Part shown: positions 51,066 to 60,844 of the stretch, one piece after another
Position numbering within the stretch: the stretch's first letter is position 1
Layout: each line of letters opens with the position of its first letter
From: Acinetobacter sp.
GTDB lineage: Bacteria > Pseudomonadota > Gammaproteobacteria > Pseudomonadales > Moraxellaceae
DNA: 63,302 nucleotides
Direction of reading: 5' to 3'
Assembly (NCBI GenBank): GCA_031277915.1
Contig: JAITLL010000028.1
Coordinates: forward strand, 1 to 63,302
Notes under the pieces: generated by a model
Database searches by the model: none
The model's input: only the letters and a program-made list of their open reading frames with translations
What the model was told of the DNA's origin: nothing
Program-made: the position numbers and the translations under genes

Positions 51066-53237
51066 ATGTTTGCTTTCTCCCCACGTAAAAATTTAATTAC
51101 TGTTGAAATTTTAAAACATAGTAGCCCCTTGCTTTTATCCCTCATCCCGATGATGTCTTGGGCAGAAACAACCGCGATTCAACCAGCGCAATTAGAAACC
51201 ATTAAAGTTCAGGCTGAGGCAGACTCAAGCTATATTGGTACACAAACGGCGTCGACCCTACGAGGCAAACAAAAAAATCTAGAAAGCCCGCAAACCGTAA
51301 ACGTCGTATCTAAGCAATATATGAAAGATTATTTACCTGCAAACTTGGACAATGCATTGACTCAGGTCAGTGGCATTACGCAGGGCAATACTTTAGGCGG
51401 TACGCAAGATACTGTTATGAAACGAGGTTTTGGTGACAATCGTGACGGTTCCATTACCGTAAATGGTATGCCGATTGTACAAGGCCGAACCATGAATGCG
51501 GCAGTTGAACAAGTTGAAGTTTTAAAAGGCCCAGCTTCATTACTCTATGGCATTATGGACCCGGGTGGTGTGGTCAATGTCATTACAAAAAAACCCGAGA
51601 CTACCCAAAAAACCGAACTTTCAGTTTATGGTTCAAGCTTTGCAGCGGGTAAAAATGGTCTAGGCGCAAGCATAGATACCACAGGGGCAATTAGTGATAG
51701 TAACTTTGCCTATCGCTTTATTGCCGACCATTCTGATGCTGACTATTGGCGTAACTTTGGTAATCTCAAACAGACTTTAATCGCTCCATCTGTGGCATGG
51801 GATAATGGTCAAACTAAAGTTAACCTAAGCTATCAATACCGTCACTTTGATGTGCCTTTTGACCGCTCTACCGTGTTTGACACGAAAACCAACAAAGCCC
51901 TACCCATCTCTAAATATCAACGTCTAGATGAAGCTTTTAACCAAATGAAAGGTGAAGATCATTTGGCACAATTGTTGGTTGACCACAAACTTAATGATAA
52001 CTGGTCAGCTCACTTAGGCTATACCTATAACTACGAAACTTATGATGCCAACCAGTTACGTGTACTCTCATTAGATACTACTAATCACACCGTTAAACGC
52101 CGCGCAGATGCGACTTTAAATGCAGAGAGTATAGACAGTAATGCCCAAGCATATATCACCGGTTCAACCAATCTGTTTGGTTTTAAACATGATATTCAAT
52201 TCGGTTCAGACATTGAGTACCGTAAGTATTTCCGTCCCGACATGGTCCGTAGTACTACTACTTCCACAATAGATTATTTAAATCCAAGTTTTGGAACTGT
52301 CGAGCCATCTCTTGAAATCAGCAAAGATGATAGTGATCAAACCGATAAACTGCATACCTATGGTTTTTATGTGCAAGATGCAATTCACTTAAATGAAAAA
52401 TGGATTGCTGTACTTGGTGGCCGTTACCTAAACTATCAACAGACTGCTGGGCGTGGTAGACCGTTTAAAGAAAATACCAACACCAATGATGATGCTTGGC
52501 TTCCACACGCAGGTTTAGTTTATAAATGGAATGACCAACTTTCATTCTATGGTAGTTATACCGAGTCACTTAAGCCATCTTCTTCAATTGCACCTTTGGG
52601 TGGCGATGCTGTCATTAACTCTGATGTTCAACCTGAACAAGCCAAGTCTTATGAAGTTGGTGCAAAATATGAGTTAAATGACCGTATCAAAGCCAACTTT
52701 GCACTCTACGATATTAAAAAACGTAATGTCTTAGTAGCAATCACTGAACCTGGTCAAGAAACAGAGTTACATACTACCGGAGCAGTGCGTTCTAAAGGAG
52801 CTGAACTCGACCTGACAGGACGAGTAACCGATCAACTTGATGCGACCCTCACCTATGCGTATACAGACGCCAAAGTCACTAAGGATGAAACTGGCCTTGA
52901 GGGCAATCGCTTGAATAATGTAGCGAAAAACACTGCTTCTTTAGCACTGGCCTATAACTACGGGGAACTTTATAACGGTAATTTACGTTTTGGTGTAAGT
53001 AGTAATTATGTTGGCAAACGTGCTGGAGATGCAAAAAACACCTTCGATCTGCCTGACTATACCCTTGCCAATGCTTTTGTGAGCTATGACACGACCATTG
53101 CTAAACAAGCAGTGACGTTCCAATTTAATTTAAATAATATCTTTGACAAAACCTACTACACAGCTAGCGTCAATAATTTGGCAGTGTCTCAAGGCGACTC
53201 TCGCCAAGCAGTATTACGTGCAACCTTTAAATTTTAA
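51066..53237 (+). CDS. TonB-dependent siderophore receptor
   Basis: 723 residues from ATG at 51066 (AGG 8 bases upstream); an ATG at 51012 adds 18 residues before the signal peptide and is disfavoured. Signal peptide ends near 'MSWAE'. TonB-box-like region around 'LETIKVQAE', plug domain with 'SPQTVNVVSKQYMKDY', 'GNTLGGTQDTVMKRGF' and 'GPASLLYGIMDPGGVVNVITKKP' (FhuA/FpvA-type), 22-strand barrel and C-terminal 'AVLRATFKF' ending in Phe. Imports a ferric siderophore; likely Fur-regulated and paired with the ThuA-like gene at 53286. Confidence 0.93.
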   Translation: MFAFSPRKNLITVEILKHSSPLLLSLIPMMSWAETTAIQPAQLETIKVQAEADSSYIGTQTASTLRGKQKNLESPQTVNVVSKQYMKDYLPANLDNALTQVSGITQGNTLGGTQDTVMKRGFGDNRDGSITVNGMPIVQGRTMNAAVEQVEVLKGPASLLYGIMDPGGVVNVITKKPETTQKTELSVYGSSFAAGKNGLGASIDTTGAISDSNFAYRFIADHSDADYWRNFGNLKQTLIAPSVAWDNGQTKVNLSYQYRHFDVPFDRSTVFDTKTNKALPISKYQRLDEAFNQMKGEDHLAQLLVDHKLNDNWSAHLGYTYNYETYDANQLRVLSLDTTNHTVKRRADATLNAESIDSNAQAYITGSTNLFGFKHDIQFGSDIEYRKYFRPDMVRSTTTSTIDYLNPSFGTVEPSLEISKDDSDQTDKLHTYGFYVQDAIHLNEKWIAVLGGRYLNYQQTAGRGRPFKENTNTNDDAWLPHAGLVYKWNDQLSFYGSYTESLKPSSSIAPLGGDAVINSDVQPEQAKSYEVGAKYELNDRIKANFALYDIKKRNVLVAITEPGQETELHTTGAVRSKGAELDLTGRVTDQLDATLTYAYTDAKVTKDETGLEGNRLNNVAKNTASLALAYNYGELYNGNLRFGVSSNYVGKRAGDAKNTFDLPDYTLANAFVSYDTTIAKQAVTFQFNLNNIFDKTYYTASVNNLAVSQGDSRQAVLRATFKF

Positions 53238-53285
53238 AACAGAGGATCAGAGCAGTGTTTAAATCACTGCTCTTTTGAGATCAAT

Positions 53286-53963
53286 ATGAAAAAGCTTCTT
53301 TCTATCTTAGTTTTAATTGGCACACTGTTTAGCTCTTCCATTTATGCCCAAACACGAATTGCGCTGATTTCACAAGTCAAGGGTTCATCGGCTAGCACAG
53401 ATATTGCCATTCAAAAATACTTGCAAAGCAAAGGCTATCAAGTTGAGGTATTAGATCAATCTGTTTCACCAAACAATTTAAAGAATACAGATTTAGTGAT
53501 TATCTCTTCTACTGTCGCTTCTAAAAATATGCAATCAGGATGGCGTCAACTGCCCGTTCCACTTATGACGTGGGAAAACGATTATCTTGATGACTTGGCG
53601 ATGACCGGTAAACGCATTAATACCGATTTTGGTGAAGTCGAGAAAGAACGTTATTTGTGGTTAGTCAATGCACCACATCCATTGTCTGCACATCTTCTTG
53701 CGGGAACTCACAATGTGTATAAAGCACAAGCGCCTATGAGTTGGGGCAAGCCTGGTTTAGGTGCCACCATTATTGCGACTATTTATGGGCAACCTGAAAA
53801 AGTGGCAATTTGGGGTTATGAGAAAGGTGCAACTATGGATTATGAATCTTTAGCACCTGCAAAACGACTCATGTTCTTTCTTAACAATGATACCTTTACC
53901 AATCTATCTGACGATGGGTTAAAACTGTTTGATGCCTCAATCCAATGGCTCATCAATAAATAA
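53286..53963 (+). CDS. ThuA/GATase-like exported protein
   Basis: 225 residues with a signal peptide (ends Tyr-Ala-Gln, about residue 21). The rest resembles a flavodoxin/GATase-1-like (ThuA-type) fold: 'ALISQVKGSSASTDIAIQKYLQSKGYQVEVLDQ', 'DLVIISSTVAS'. It is 48 bases after the TonB receptor gene and presumably co-transcribed, so it may be a periplasmic helper in siderophore uptake or modification. Function not known for such proteins. Confidence 0.7.
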   Translation: MKKLLSILVLIGTLFSSSIYAQTRIALISQVKGSSASTDIAIQKYLQSKGYQVEVLDQSVSPNNLKNTDLVIISSTVASKNMQSGWRQLPVPLMTWENDYLDDLAMTGKRINTDFGEVEKERYLWLVNAPHPLSAHLLAGTHNVYKAQAPMSWGKPGLGATIIATIYGQPEKVAIWGYEKGATMDYESLAPAKRLMFFLNNDTFTNLSDDGLKLFDASIQWLINK

Positions 53964-54016
53964 AATCATTTGTGCAGCTCACAAGGTTTCATTCATTAAA
54001 CTTTGCTGAGCTGCAA

Positions 54017-54487
54017 TCAATAAACCACATTCACACGTACCCAATCTTCATACTTTGTTGCCTGAACATTGGTACTCGATGTAATCATCCCATGAACAGG
54101 AATATTTTCTTTCATTCCAGTTGCGACGCCTGAATGTATTTTACTTCCTGCTCCTCCCCAAATTTGAGTATGGCCTGCATCTTGAAATAATACATATGCG
54201 ACAGATGCTGTGTTTGCAGTAGATTTAAGTTCAAAGTTATTGTCTGAGGTTATAGCCAATTGATACGGTGTATTATGGGTGCATTGGACAGATATATTCG
54301 TTGTTGCAGGAGCAACTGGTTGAGCACGTAAAACTGAACCAAAATCTAAATTTCCTTGTGTCGAAACCTCACAACTTTCAAGAATGGTTAAACTGACCTT
54401 TAAAGATGTCGATGCATTTCCCGCCTCTGCGTTATTTATTATCAGCATTCCCATAAGAGAAAATAAGGCGTATTTAATGAGATTCAT
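54017..54487 (-). CDS. Orphan U-domain (Csu-type) pilin
   Basis: 156 residues, signal peptide ending Ala-Glu-Ala-Gly at about residue 23. 'LKVSLTILESCEVSTQGNLDFGSV' and the C-terminal 'ATKYEDWVRVNVVY' with two Cys fit the spore coat protein U/CsuA-B family of archaic chaperone-usher pilins. No chaperone or usher gene is nearby, so it is an orphan; it may be exported by a csu-like system elsewhere. Confidence 0.82.
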   Translation of the reverse strand: MNLIKYALFSLMGMLIINNAEAGNASTSLKVSLTILESCEVSTQGNLDFGSVLRAQPVAPATTNISVQCTHNTPYQLAITSDNNFELKSTANTASVAYVLFQDAGHTQIWGGAGSKIHSGVATGMKENIPVHGMITSSTNVQATKYEDWVRVNVVY

Positions 54488-54983
54488 TTCTTCTCCTTAT
54501 CTTTTTGTTCTAATAGCTCGTCATTTTTTATTATCATTTCTCTATTTCTATTAAAGAAATAATTCCAGGATCTTTTAGTTATAAAACTTAATACCACCTA
54601 CTGTCAATCATCAATAATTGCATGATTTTCATATTATTTTTATAATGTGTGATGGACTAAACGTAATCAATTTAATTTAAAAAGTAGTTGATGTTTTTTT
54701 ATTTCTCTTAACCCACATTTAACCAGTAAACTGTTTGGTAACTCAATTAATGGTTAACCCCAAAAGTTCTTTATTCAGGTCGTTCAACGGTGTCCATTGG
54801 CCGCACTTTATTGAACTGTACAATAGTTTAACTCACTGAGTAGTATTCATTTTTTTATGAGTGACATAGTTAAGAAAAACTTACTTTTATGACCTAGCCA
54901 GAAATACAATTTTATAGCTTGAATGAACTGATGCTTTCTTATTATTATTTCGAAAGTACTCAATACAATAAAATGGAAAAAAA
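54488..54983. other. 496-base AT-rich spacer
   Basis: No gene supported. Frames of 28-33 codons around 54735-54840 on both strands carry no ribosome binding site. The promoter of ppnP is at the right end. Confidence 0.45.
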
Positions 54984-55307
54984 ATGCCAAATCAATTTGA
55001 CTCCGTTTCTATAAGAAAAAAAGCAAATGTTCACTTCGAAGGCCATTCTGTGAGTCACATCATTGAATTTGAAGATGGTACAAAAAAAACGTTAGGAGTC
55101 ATTCTTCCTACCGATAAATCGTTGACCTTTAAAACTCATGTATCAGAGCGTATTGAAATAATTTCAGGAAAATGCACTGTTCAAATTGGTGATGAACCAG
55201 AAGCTAAAATTTACTCTAGTGGTGAATCTTTTAATGTTCCTGAAAATAGTAAGTTCAAAATTATGACAGATGAAGTAATCGATTATATTTGTCATTTAGA
55301 TGAATAG
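54984..55307 (+). CDS. ppnP: Pyrimidine/purine nucleoside phosphorylase PpnP
   Basis: 107 residues of the DUF1255/PpnP cupin family: 'NVHFEGHSVSHIIEFEDGTKKTLGVILP', 'FKTHVSERIEIISGKC', 'YSSGESFNVPENSKFKI'. Small homomeric phosphorylase accepting several nucleosides. Monocistronic. Length and motifs match E. coli PpnP (YaiE, 94 residues) with a slightly longer N terminus. Confidence 0.9.
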   Translation: MPNQFDSVSIRKKANVHFEGHSVSHIIEFEDGTKKTLGVILPTDKSLTFKTHVSERIEIISGKCTVQIGDEPEAKIYSSGESFNVPENSKFKIMTDEVIDYICHLDE

Positions 55308-55373
55308 ATTAAAAATTATTTTTCCAATATTTAAAAAGAAGAAAATATTTTTAGTACTTATATTTTCATCAAC

Positions 55374-56294
55374 TCAATGAAAGGATGATTTTGTACGTCG
55401 ATACTGCCCTGGCAATATACCAGTATGCTTTTTAAATGCTTTTCCAAACGCAGCCTCAGACTGATAACCGACCTCTAATGCCACTGCACTCACCTGAGAA
55501 TCTGTTTTACTCAATAAATGGCAAGCCACAGACATCCGAACCTGAGTAATAAACTCAAAAACAGTCAATCCCGTTGTTTCTTTAAAATGTCGGGCATAAC
55601 TTGCTCTGGACATTGCCGAAATTTGGCCAAGCGTATCAATGGTCCAGTTTTTCTCTGGATATTTTAATAAAGCCTGTACAGATACGCTCAAACGAGGATC
55701 TACGACCACTGCTAAAGTATTCATAGGACTATGAGCATTTTCTCCAAAACGGCGCAGTGCAATCGTCAGTAAAGACTGACATAGCGCCGTAACGATTGCT
55801 AATGCCCCAGGAAAACCCTGATTTGCTTCTTGTCGTGTCCAATCAACAATTGCCTGTAATGGAATGTTTGACTCATCATTTAACAGTGAAATATGCAACT
55901 GATCTGGTAAAGACTGAAATAATAATTTACTTGCTTCATGCTCATATTTGAAATGACCACATAATAAATCAGCTTCAACCACGCCATTACCAATACGATT
56001 CATCGGTAAAATTCCACTGTCATCTCTGTATGCAGAATGAAATAGATTCGAAGTCGTTACACTCCGAATAGAATGTGCCGCTCCTCTTGGAAATATTACA
56101 AAATCTCCGGCTTGAGCTTTCAAGATGCCTTGTTCTGTTTCGATTAAACACTCACCCGCCAAAACCAAATGAAATGGAGCAGTTCCTTTTGAAGATACCG
56201 TATGTGGAATTTCATAGGTACCAGACATTTGGCAACGCAAATCTAGTTCGGCCTGAGGTTGTGCAATCTGAATCAGTTGAGTCAAAACATCCAT
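55374..56294 (-). CDS. AraC-family regulator with cupin N-terminal domain
   Basis: 306 residues: an N-terminal AraC-type cupin ('ECLIETEQGILKAQAGDFVIFPRGAAHSI', about 48-77) and a C-terminal double HTH ('WTIDTLGQISAMSRASYARHF', 'VSAVALEVGYQSEAAFGKAFK'). Divergent from the AhpD-like/TehA-like operon at 56397, which it probably controls. Cupin ligand unknown. Confidence 0.9.
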   Translation of the reverse strand: MDVLTQLIQIAQPQAELDLRCQMSGTYEIPHTVSSKGTAPFHLVLAGECLIETEQGILKAQAGDFVIFPRGAAHSIRSVTTSNLFHSAYRDDSGILPMNRIGNGVVEADLLCGHFKYEHEASKLLFQSLPDQLHISLLNDESNIPLQAIVDWTRQEANQGFPGALAIVTALCQSLLTIALRRFGENAHSPMNTLAVVVDPRLSVSVQALLKYPEKNWTIDTLGQISAMSRASYARHFKETTGLTVFEFITQVRMSVACHLLSKTDSQVSAVALEVGYQSEAAFGKAFKKHTGILPGQYRRTKSSFH

Positions 56295-56396
56295 GAGACG
56301 AATTCGCTAAAATTAAGTACCTTTAATCACTCATCGTACCAATTAATTTCTTATACTGCCAGAATACGACGTTTTTTTACTCAAAAGGAGATCGTC

Positions 56397-56744
56397 ATGT
56401 TGGACTGGGATACTTATCGCAAAGAACTTTTTTCCAAAATTGGAGAGATTGCCACACTTTCACCAGACACAGCTCGTGGTTATCAAACCTTATCTGGTGC
56501 AGTACAAAAGAATGGCCGATTAGATGCAAAGACAGCCGAATTAATTGCTATTGCCGTTGCGGTCACAACACGTTGTGATGGTTGTATTGCGGTACATGCA
56601 GATGCAGCTTTAAAACAAGGTGCTACTCGTGAAGAAATTGCAGATGCCCTTGCCGTTGCTGTTGCGCTCAATGCCGGAGCTGCTTTGGTCTACTCAGCAC
56701 GAGTGATGGATGCAGTTTCCTCACTTGAGAAAAAAACGGTTTAA
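56397..56744 (+). CDS. Carboxymuconolactone decarboxylase/AhpD-like protein
   Basis: 115 residues from ATG at 56397 (AAAGGAG 6 bases upstream). 'TRCDGCIAVHADAALKQGAT' contains the AhpD CxxC with downstream His, so a thiol peroxidase or disulfide role is likely. A longer frame starts upstream at 56259 but overlaps the divergent AraC gene and is rejected. 21 bases from the SLAC1-like gene in one operon. Confidence 0.9.
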   Translation: MLDWDTYRKELFSKIGEIATLSPDTARGYQTLSGAVQKNGRLDAKTAELIAIAVAVTTRCDGCIAVHADAALKQGATREEIADALAVAVALNAGAALVYSARVMDAVSSLEKKTV

Positions 56745-56765
56745 AACTAGTGGTAGGGCCATTTT

Positions 56766-57764
56766 ATGATATCTACTCAAGCACAAACTCCGACTGAATC
56801 GCAGGGTCTATTTTCCTATTTACCCATTGCACTATTTGGTTCAGTCATGGGACTCAGTGGACTTAGCCTCACATGGCGGCTTGCTCATAGCAGTTTTAAT
56901 GCGCCACTTTGGATCTCCAATGTGCTTGAGGGGATTGCCCTCATCTCATTCATTGCTCTACTAATAAGTTATAAGCTTAAAGCAATAACCAATTTCAATA
57001 AAGTCCGCAGTGAATTTATGCATCCTATTGCTGGCAGTATGTTTGGAACGCCATTGATTAGCATGCTATTAATTCCAATTTTATTAGCAAATCAAAATTT
57101 GCTAATAGCACGTGTCATCTGGGTTATTGGTGCTATTGGCATGACATTACTGGCATGGTTCATGATACTTCGCTGGGTGAGTGTACGTCAGCAGTTTGAA
57201 AATGCAGTACCCGCTTGGATTGTACCAGTCGTCGGTATGATTGATATCCCCCTAGCCGTTCCAGCCTTGGGTTGGGTCAATGAGTTACACGGGTTTATGG
57301 TCTTTGCAACAGCCGTAGGCCTATTCTTTGCCATACCATTGTTTACTATTATTATGTCGCGGCTTATGTTTGCCGAGCCTCTGCCTATAACGTTGCAACC
57401 TTCATTACTTATTCTCACAGCACCTTTTGCAGTTGGTTTTTCAGCATATACCACCACCATTGGTCAGATAGATGGATTTGCCGAAGTTCTCTATATGCTC
57501 ATGCTATTTGTACTTGCCATTGTGATTGTGCGAATGCGTCATTTAGCGTATTGCTGCCCATTTCGTGTCTCGTGGTGGTCTGTTAGTTTTCCACTTGCAG
57601 CATCTGCCAATGCTGCTCTTCGCTATACTACTTTTGCACCGCACTGGGTAACTCATACAATTGCAGTTTTACTTCTTGGATTAGCCAGCTTGGTTATTAT
57701 GTTATTACTCATAAGAACAATTTTTGGAATTCTTCGAGGAGAATTAAAGACATTAAGCACATAA
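56766..57764 (+). CDS. TehA/SLAC1-family membrane protein
   Basis: 332 residues with ten hydrophobic helices. 'MGLSGLSLTWRLAH' near the start and 'EFMHPIAGSMFGT' match the TehA/SLAC1 fold of anion channels and C4-dicarboxylate transporters, whose Phe gate was not located by eye. Operon partner of the AhpD-like gene and under the divergent AraC regulator. Substrate may be an organic anion or bisulfite-like compound; unproven. Confidence 0.85.
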   Translation: MISTQAQTPTESQGLFSYLPIALFGSVMGLSGLSLTWRLAHSSFNAPLWISNVLEGIALISFIALLISYKLKAITNFNKVRSEFMHPIAGSMFGTPLISMLLIPILLANQNLLIARVIWVIGAIGMTLLAWFMILRWVSVRQQFENAVPAWIVPVVGMIDIPLAVPALGWVNELHGFMVFATAVGLFFAIPLFTIIMSRLMFAEPLPITLQPSLLILTAPFAVGFSAYTTTIGQIDGFAEVLYMLMLFVLAIVIVRMRHLAYCCPFRVSWWSVSFPLAASANAALRYTTFAPHWVTHTIAVLLLGLASLVIMLLLIRTIFGILRGELKTLST

Positions 57765-58071
57765 GTAAAGTGTAGTAGTTACTCATATCCATACATTCAA
57801 GTACTGTGAGTTTCACTGCGCTAGCTAAAATTTTAAATATCTAATACTTTTTCTTTCATCAGTTTAATATGAAGCTAAATAACTGAATAATTCTGTTCAT
57901 CCTCGCAATTGCAAAAAAAAAGCGGGCAAAGTAATATCTGAGACAACATAATACAATTTTACATATTGTTGACCTTCTAGATTCAAAACAAAGAAGGCTG
58001 TAAAGTTGACTTTAAAATGAATAATTTTGGCAGTTAAAGCCCCCTAGTTGTTAATTTGAGAAATGATTGTT
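57765..58071. other. Spacer before the DUF2147 gene
   Basis: 307 AT-rich bases; no terminator or operator could be supported. Confidence 0.4.
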
Positions 58072-58509
58072 ATGAAAAAATATCTATTCCTACTTGTACT
58101 CAGCTCTTTTTCGGTTCATTCCTTTGCTGCCGACAAGCTCAATGGTACTGTCTGGAAAACCATCGATGATGAAACCAATCAGCCTAGAGCACTCATAAAA
58201 TTTAGCGAAGATAAAAATGGTGTTTTGACTGCGAACATTGAAAAAATTTTGGTTCCAAGCGAAGCAAACAAATGCACAATGTGTGAAGGTACGTATAAAA
58301 ACAAATCTTTAATTGGTTTAACCATCGTCAAAAATTTAAAAAATGTAAGTGAAAACAAATATGACAAAGGGTCTATTCTCGATCCGCAGTCAGACAAGAC
58401 CTATCGCTTTAGCGTATCGGTATCTCCAAGTTGGGACAAACTCACCGCACGTGGTTATATTGGTATCTCTGCAATTGGTCGAAACCAAACGTGGTATCGA
58501 GTTAAATAG
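58072..58509 (+). CDS. DUF2147 exported protein
   Basis: 145 residues from the ATG at 58072 (three codons inside the longest frame). Signal peptide ends Phe-Ala-Ala, then 'LNGTVWKTIDDETNQPRALIKF', 'CTMCEGTYKNKSLIGLTIVKNL' and 'DPQSDKTYRFSVSV..WDKLTARGYIGISAIGRNQTW': the DUF2147 family, thought to be periplasmic lipocalin-like. Two Cys in CTMC form a likely disulfide. Terminator after the stop. Confidence 0.87.
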   Translation: MKKYLFLLVLSSFSVHSFAADKLNGTVWKTIDDETNQPRALIKFSEDKNGVLTANIEKILVPSEANKCTMCEGTYKNKSLIGLTIVKNLKNVSENKYDKGSILDPQSDKTYRFSVSVSPSWDKLTARGYIGISAIGRNQTWYRVK

Positions 58510-58811
58510 GCTTCCCTCACTGTTAAACTCGGGTTTATAAATTAGCTTGAATAAAACAGCCTACTCGTAAGAGGCTGTTTTAATTTTTTATAAGCATTTA
58601 TTTTAAATAGAAAATTTTAACTTTTTTAATTTCTGACATATTTAGTATCACAATATTTATATCTCAATTATATTTTCAATTTTCCCTATAAAATTTAGAG
58701 AAACCAATTATTTAAATTAATTAAACACATTAAGTAATTATAATGTTTTAATCAAAATGTCACCTTTATCACTTAAACTCAAAAAACCGACCAGGCTCTG
58801 GATTTAAGGTT
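58510..58811. other. Spacer with terminator, upstream of the TauD operon
   Basis: 302 bases: DUF2147 terminator at 58553 and the AT-rich promoter region of the dioxygenase gene. Confidence 0.5.
58553..58588 (+). terminator. Terminator of the DUF2147 gene
   Basis: AAAACAGCCT-N9-AGGCTGTTTT followed by AATTTTTT. Confidence 0.9.
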
Positions 58812-59534
58812 ATGTTTTATAAAGATATATTCTCTGGGGTGAAACATGATTGGAGTCTTAACAATCAAACACACATCCAGCAATCGCTTCAAGATGATGG
58901 CCTAATTATTTTAGAAAATATAACAAGTAAAGAAGATTTTTTAGCTCAAATCTCACATTTAGGTGAAATTGTCTATCATTTTGACTCCACGGAAGATGGA
59001 CTAACCCACATTGTGAATTATGCTGAGACCCATAACCGAGCGGATGCGGCACTCTCTAATCGTTTAGGACTAACTCAAGGAGCTTTAACTCCCCACACTG
59101 ATCGAAGTGGTCTGGAAACTCCGCCTTCTCTCTTGGCTTTCTGGATTGAGAGCCAATCACATAATGGTGGTTCCAGCCTTTTTGTTGATAGTCATCTTGT
59201 ATTTGAAGAACTATCTGTCATTAACCCTGAAGCAACGCAAATTTTGACACGACCCAACTCGGTCATATTCAAATCTGAGAAAGGTTTGTTAGAAAGTAGT
59301 ATTTTTGAAATCGATCAACAAAATTTATATGTCCGTTTCCGTTTTGACAAAATGGTGTATTTCTCAACCGAAGTTTCACAGGTCATGCCAGATTTACTCA
59401 AAATGATAGAGAAATGTACGATAAGACGTAAGTTGGGTGCAGGAAATGGCTACATTTTAAACAACCGAAGGTGGTTGCACGGCCGAACGCATTTTTTTGG
59501 TGATCGATCAGCTTATCGACTATTAATGAAATAA
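58812..59534 (+). CDS. TauD/TfdA-type 2OG-Fe(II) dioxygenase
   Basis: 240 residues. 'LTPHTDRSGLETPPSLLAFW' carries the His-x-Asp of the facial triad (about 97-99), 'WLHGRTHFFGDRSAYRLLM' the distal His and the 2-oxoglutarate-binding Arg. Hydroxylates an unknown substrate using 2-oxoglutarate and oxygen. Short N-terminal region compared with TauD (283). First gene of a tightly packed operon with a PP2C-like phosphatase, a Nudix hydrolase and an MFS transporter. Confidence 0.88.
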   Translation: MFYKDIFSGVKHDWSLNNQTHIQQSLQDDGLIILENITSKEDFLAQISHLGEIVYHFDSTEDGLTHIVNYAETHNRADAALSNRLGLTQGALTPHTDRSGLETPPSLLAFWIESQSHNGGSSLFVDSHLVFEELSVINPEATQILTRPNSVIFKSEKGLLESSIFEIDQQNLYVRFRFDKMVYFSTEVSQVMPDLLKMIEKCTIRRKLGAGNGYILNNRRWLHGRTHFFGDRSAYRLLMK

Positions 59535-59562
59535 AAAGCATAAAAATTAGAGTGTAAAAAAT

Positions 59563-60414
59563 ATGAGTATAGATATAACAACTATTAGTCATACCAGTTT
59601 GCAAATTAATGAAGATATTTTGGGTTATAACCCTAAAGCTATCTGGGTTCTAGATGGAGCCACCAGTATCTCTGGGAGGAAAGCCCAAATTGCAGATCGG
59701 TTTGAATCGGATGCGTCTTGGTTTGTGAATCAGTTTTCAAATTTTTTTTCTAATCTTAATAGTGATGCCGAGTTAAATACACAACTTAAATCAATCACTG
59801 ACAAGATCCAGCAAGATGCGCCATCTGTTTGGGGAAATTGGGATGACCAAGATGTTCCTTCTGCAAGTTTTTCCGCAGCCTTTTATGATGAAGAAATCAT
59901 TTCTTTATATAACTTAGGCGATTGTAGAATTCTCTATCAACTTGATGATGGCCCTATTCAAGCATTTGGTCAGTCAAATGTTGAAGCGCTCGATCAAGAT
60001 CTTTTAGAACAATATAAAACGCTCAGTCTGCAAGTTCCACGCCCCTCACGTAAAGAAATTTGGCAACAATTGGTTGCTCAAATTCGTGCAAATCGTTTAC
60101 GTATGAATCGACCCGATGGTTACTGGATATTAAGTCCGGATGGCCTTGGTATTGATCATTTACAGCAAGTTCACTTACGTTACCAGCAACATGCCAAAAT
60201 CTTGCTATCTTCTGATGGACTATATCGTTTGGTCGATACCTATCAGCAAATGAGTGCTGAAACATTTTTTACTCAAGCTTTCCAAAAAAATGGATTAAAT
60301 GCACTTTTATTACAGCTAAGAGAAATTGAAAACGAAGACCCTGAAGCAATTCGGTACCCACGCGTCAAACTACAAGATGATGCAAGTGCTGCCTTAGTTC
60401 ATATCAATCTATAA
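59563..60414 (+). CDS. PP2C-like protein phosphatase
   Basis: 283 residues. 'WVLDGATSISG' (Asp of the metal site), 'ASFSAAFYDEEIISLYNLGDCRILYQ', 'LLSSDGLYRLVD' and the C-terminal 'DDASAALVHI' match PPM/PP2C Mn-dependent Ser/Thr phosphatases. In this cluster it may dephosphorylate a metabolite or protein; no kinase is adjacent. Starts 28 bases after the dioxygenase gene. Confidence 0.85.
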   Translation: MSIDITTISHTSLQINEDILGYNPKAIWVLDGATSISGRKAQIADRFESDASWFVNQFSNFFSNLNSDAELNTQLKSITDKIQQDAPSVWGNWDDQDVPSASFSAAFYDEEIISLYNLGDCRILYQLDDGPIQAFGQSNVEALDQDLLEQYKTLSLQVPRPSRKEIWQQLVAQIRANRLRMNRPDGYWILSPDGLGIDHLQQVHLRYQQHAKILLSSDGLYRLVDTYQQMSAETFFTQAFQKNGLNALLLQLREIENEDPEAIRYPRVKLQDDASAALVHINL

Positions 60415-60423
60415 GGTGTATAC

Positions 60424-60837
60424 ATGAATCAACACATTCCATCCGATGCACAGGCAACGCACTTTCCAGTCTCGGTAAAAGGTATTTTAGTGCTGGATGA
60501 GCAGATTTTGTTGCTCAAAAATGAACGTGATGAATGGGAACTTCCTGGTGGCAAATTGGAACCTAATGAAGACATTCCAAGCTGCTTAATCAGAGAAATT
60601 AAAGAAGAAACTGGTTTAGATGTGCAAGTGGTTGCAGTGCTTGAACCTTATATCTATAAAGTATTAGATATTACGGCAGTTTTAATTATTCCATTTAAGT
60701 GCCAAGTCGAAAGTTTTGAATCCATGGTCATTAGCCATGAACATAAAGAAATTGGGCTGTTTGATGTACATACACTAGATCAGATTAATCTTCCCGAAGG
60801 ATACAGAAAAACAATTCAACAATCCTTAGCGTACTAA
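60424..60837 (+). CDS. Nudix hydrolase
   Basis: 137 residues. 'GGKLEPNEDIPSCLIREIKEETGLDVQV' is a complete Nudix box (GX5EX7REUXEEXGU). Acts on nucleoside diphosphates linked to another moiety; substrate unknown. 9 bases after the phosphatase gene and 7 before the transporter, hence co-translated. Short (137) Nudix proteins of this type include MutT-like housekeeping enzymes, but the operon position suggests a dedicated role. Confidence 0.92.
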   Translation: MNQHIPSDAQATHFPVSVKGILVLDEQILLLKNERDEWELPGGKLEPNEDIPSCLIREIKEETGLDVQVVAVLEPYIYKVLDITAVLIIPFKCQVESFESMVISHEHKEIGLFDVHTLDQINLPEGYRKTIQQSLAY

Positions 60838-60844
60838 CTAAACT

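Noticed and set aside
54735-54840. Short frames on both strands suggesting a transposase relic
   Set aside because: Too short and not matching any transposase motif I could name.
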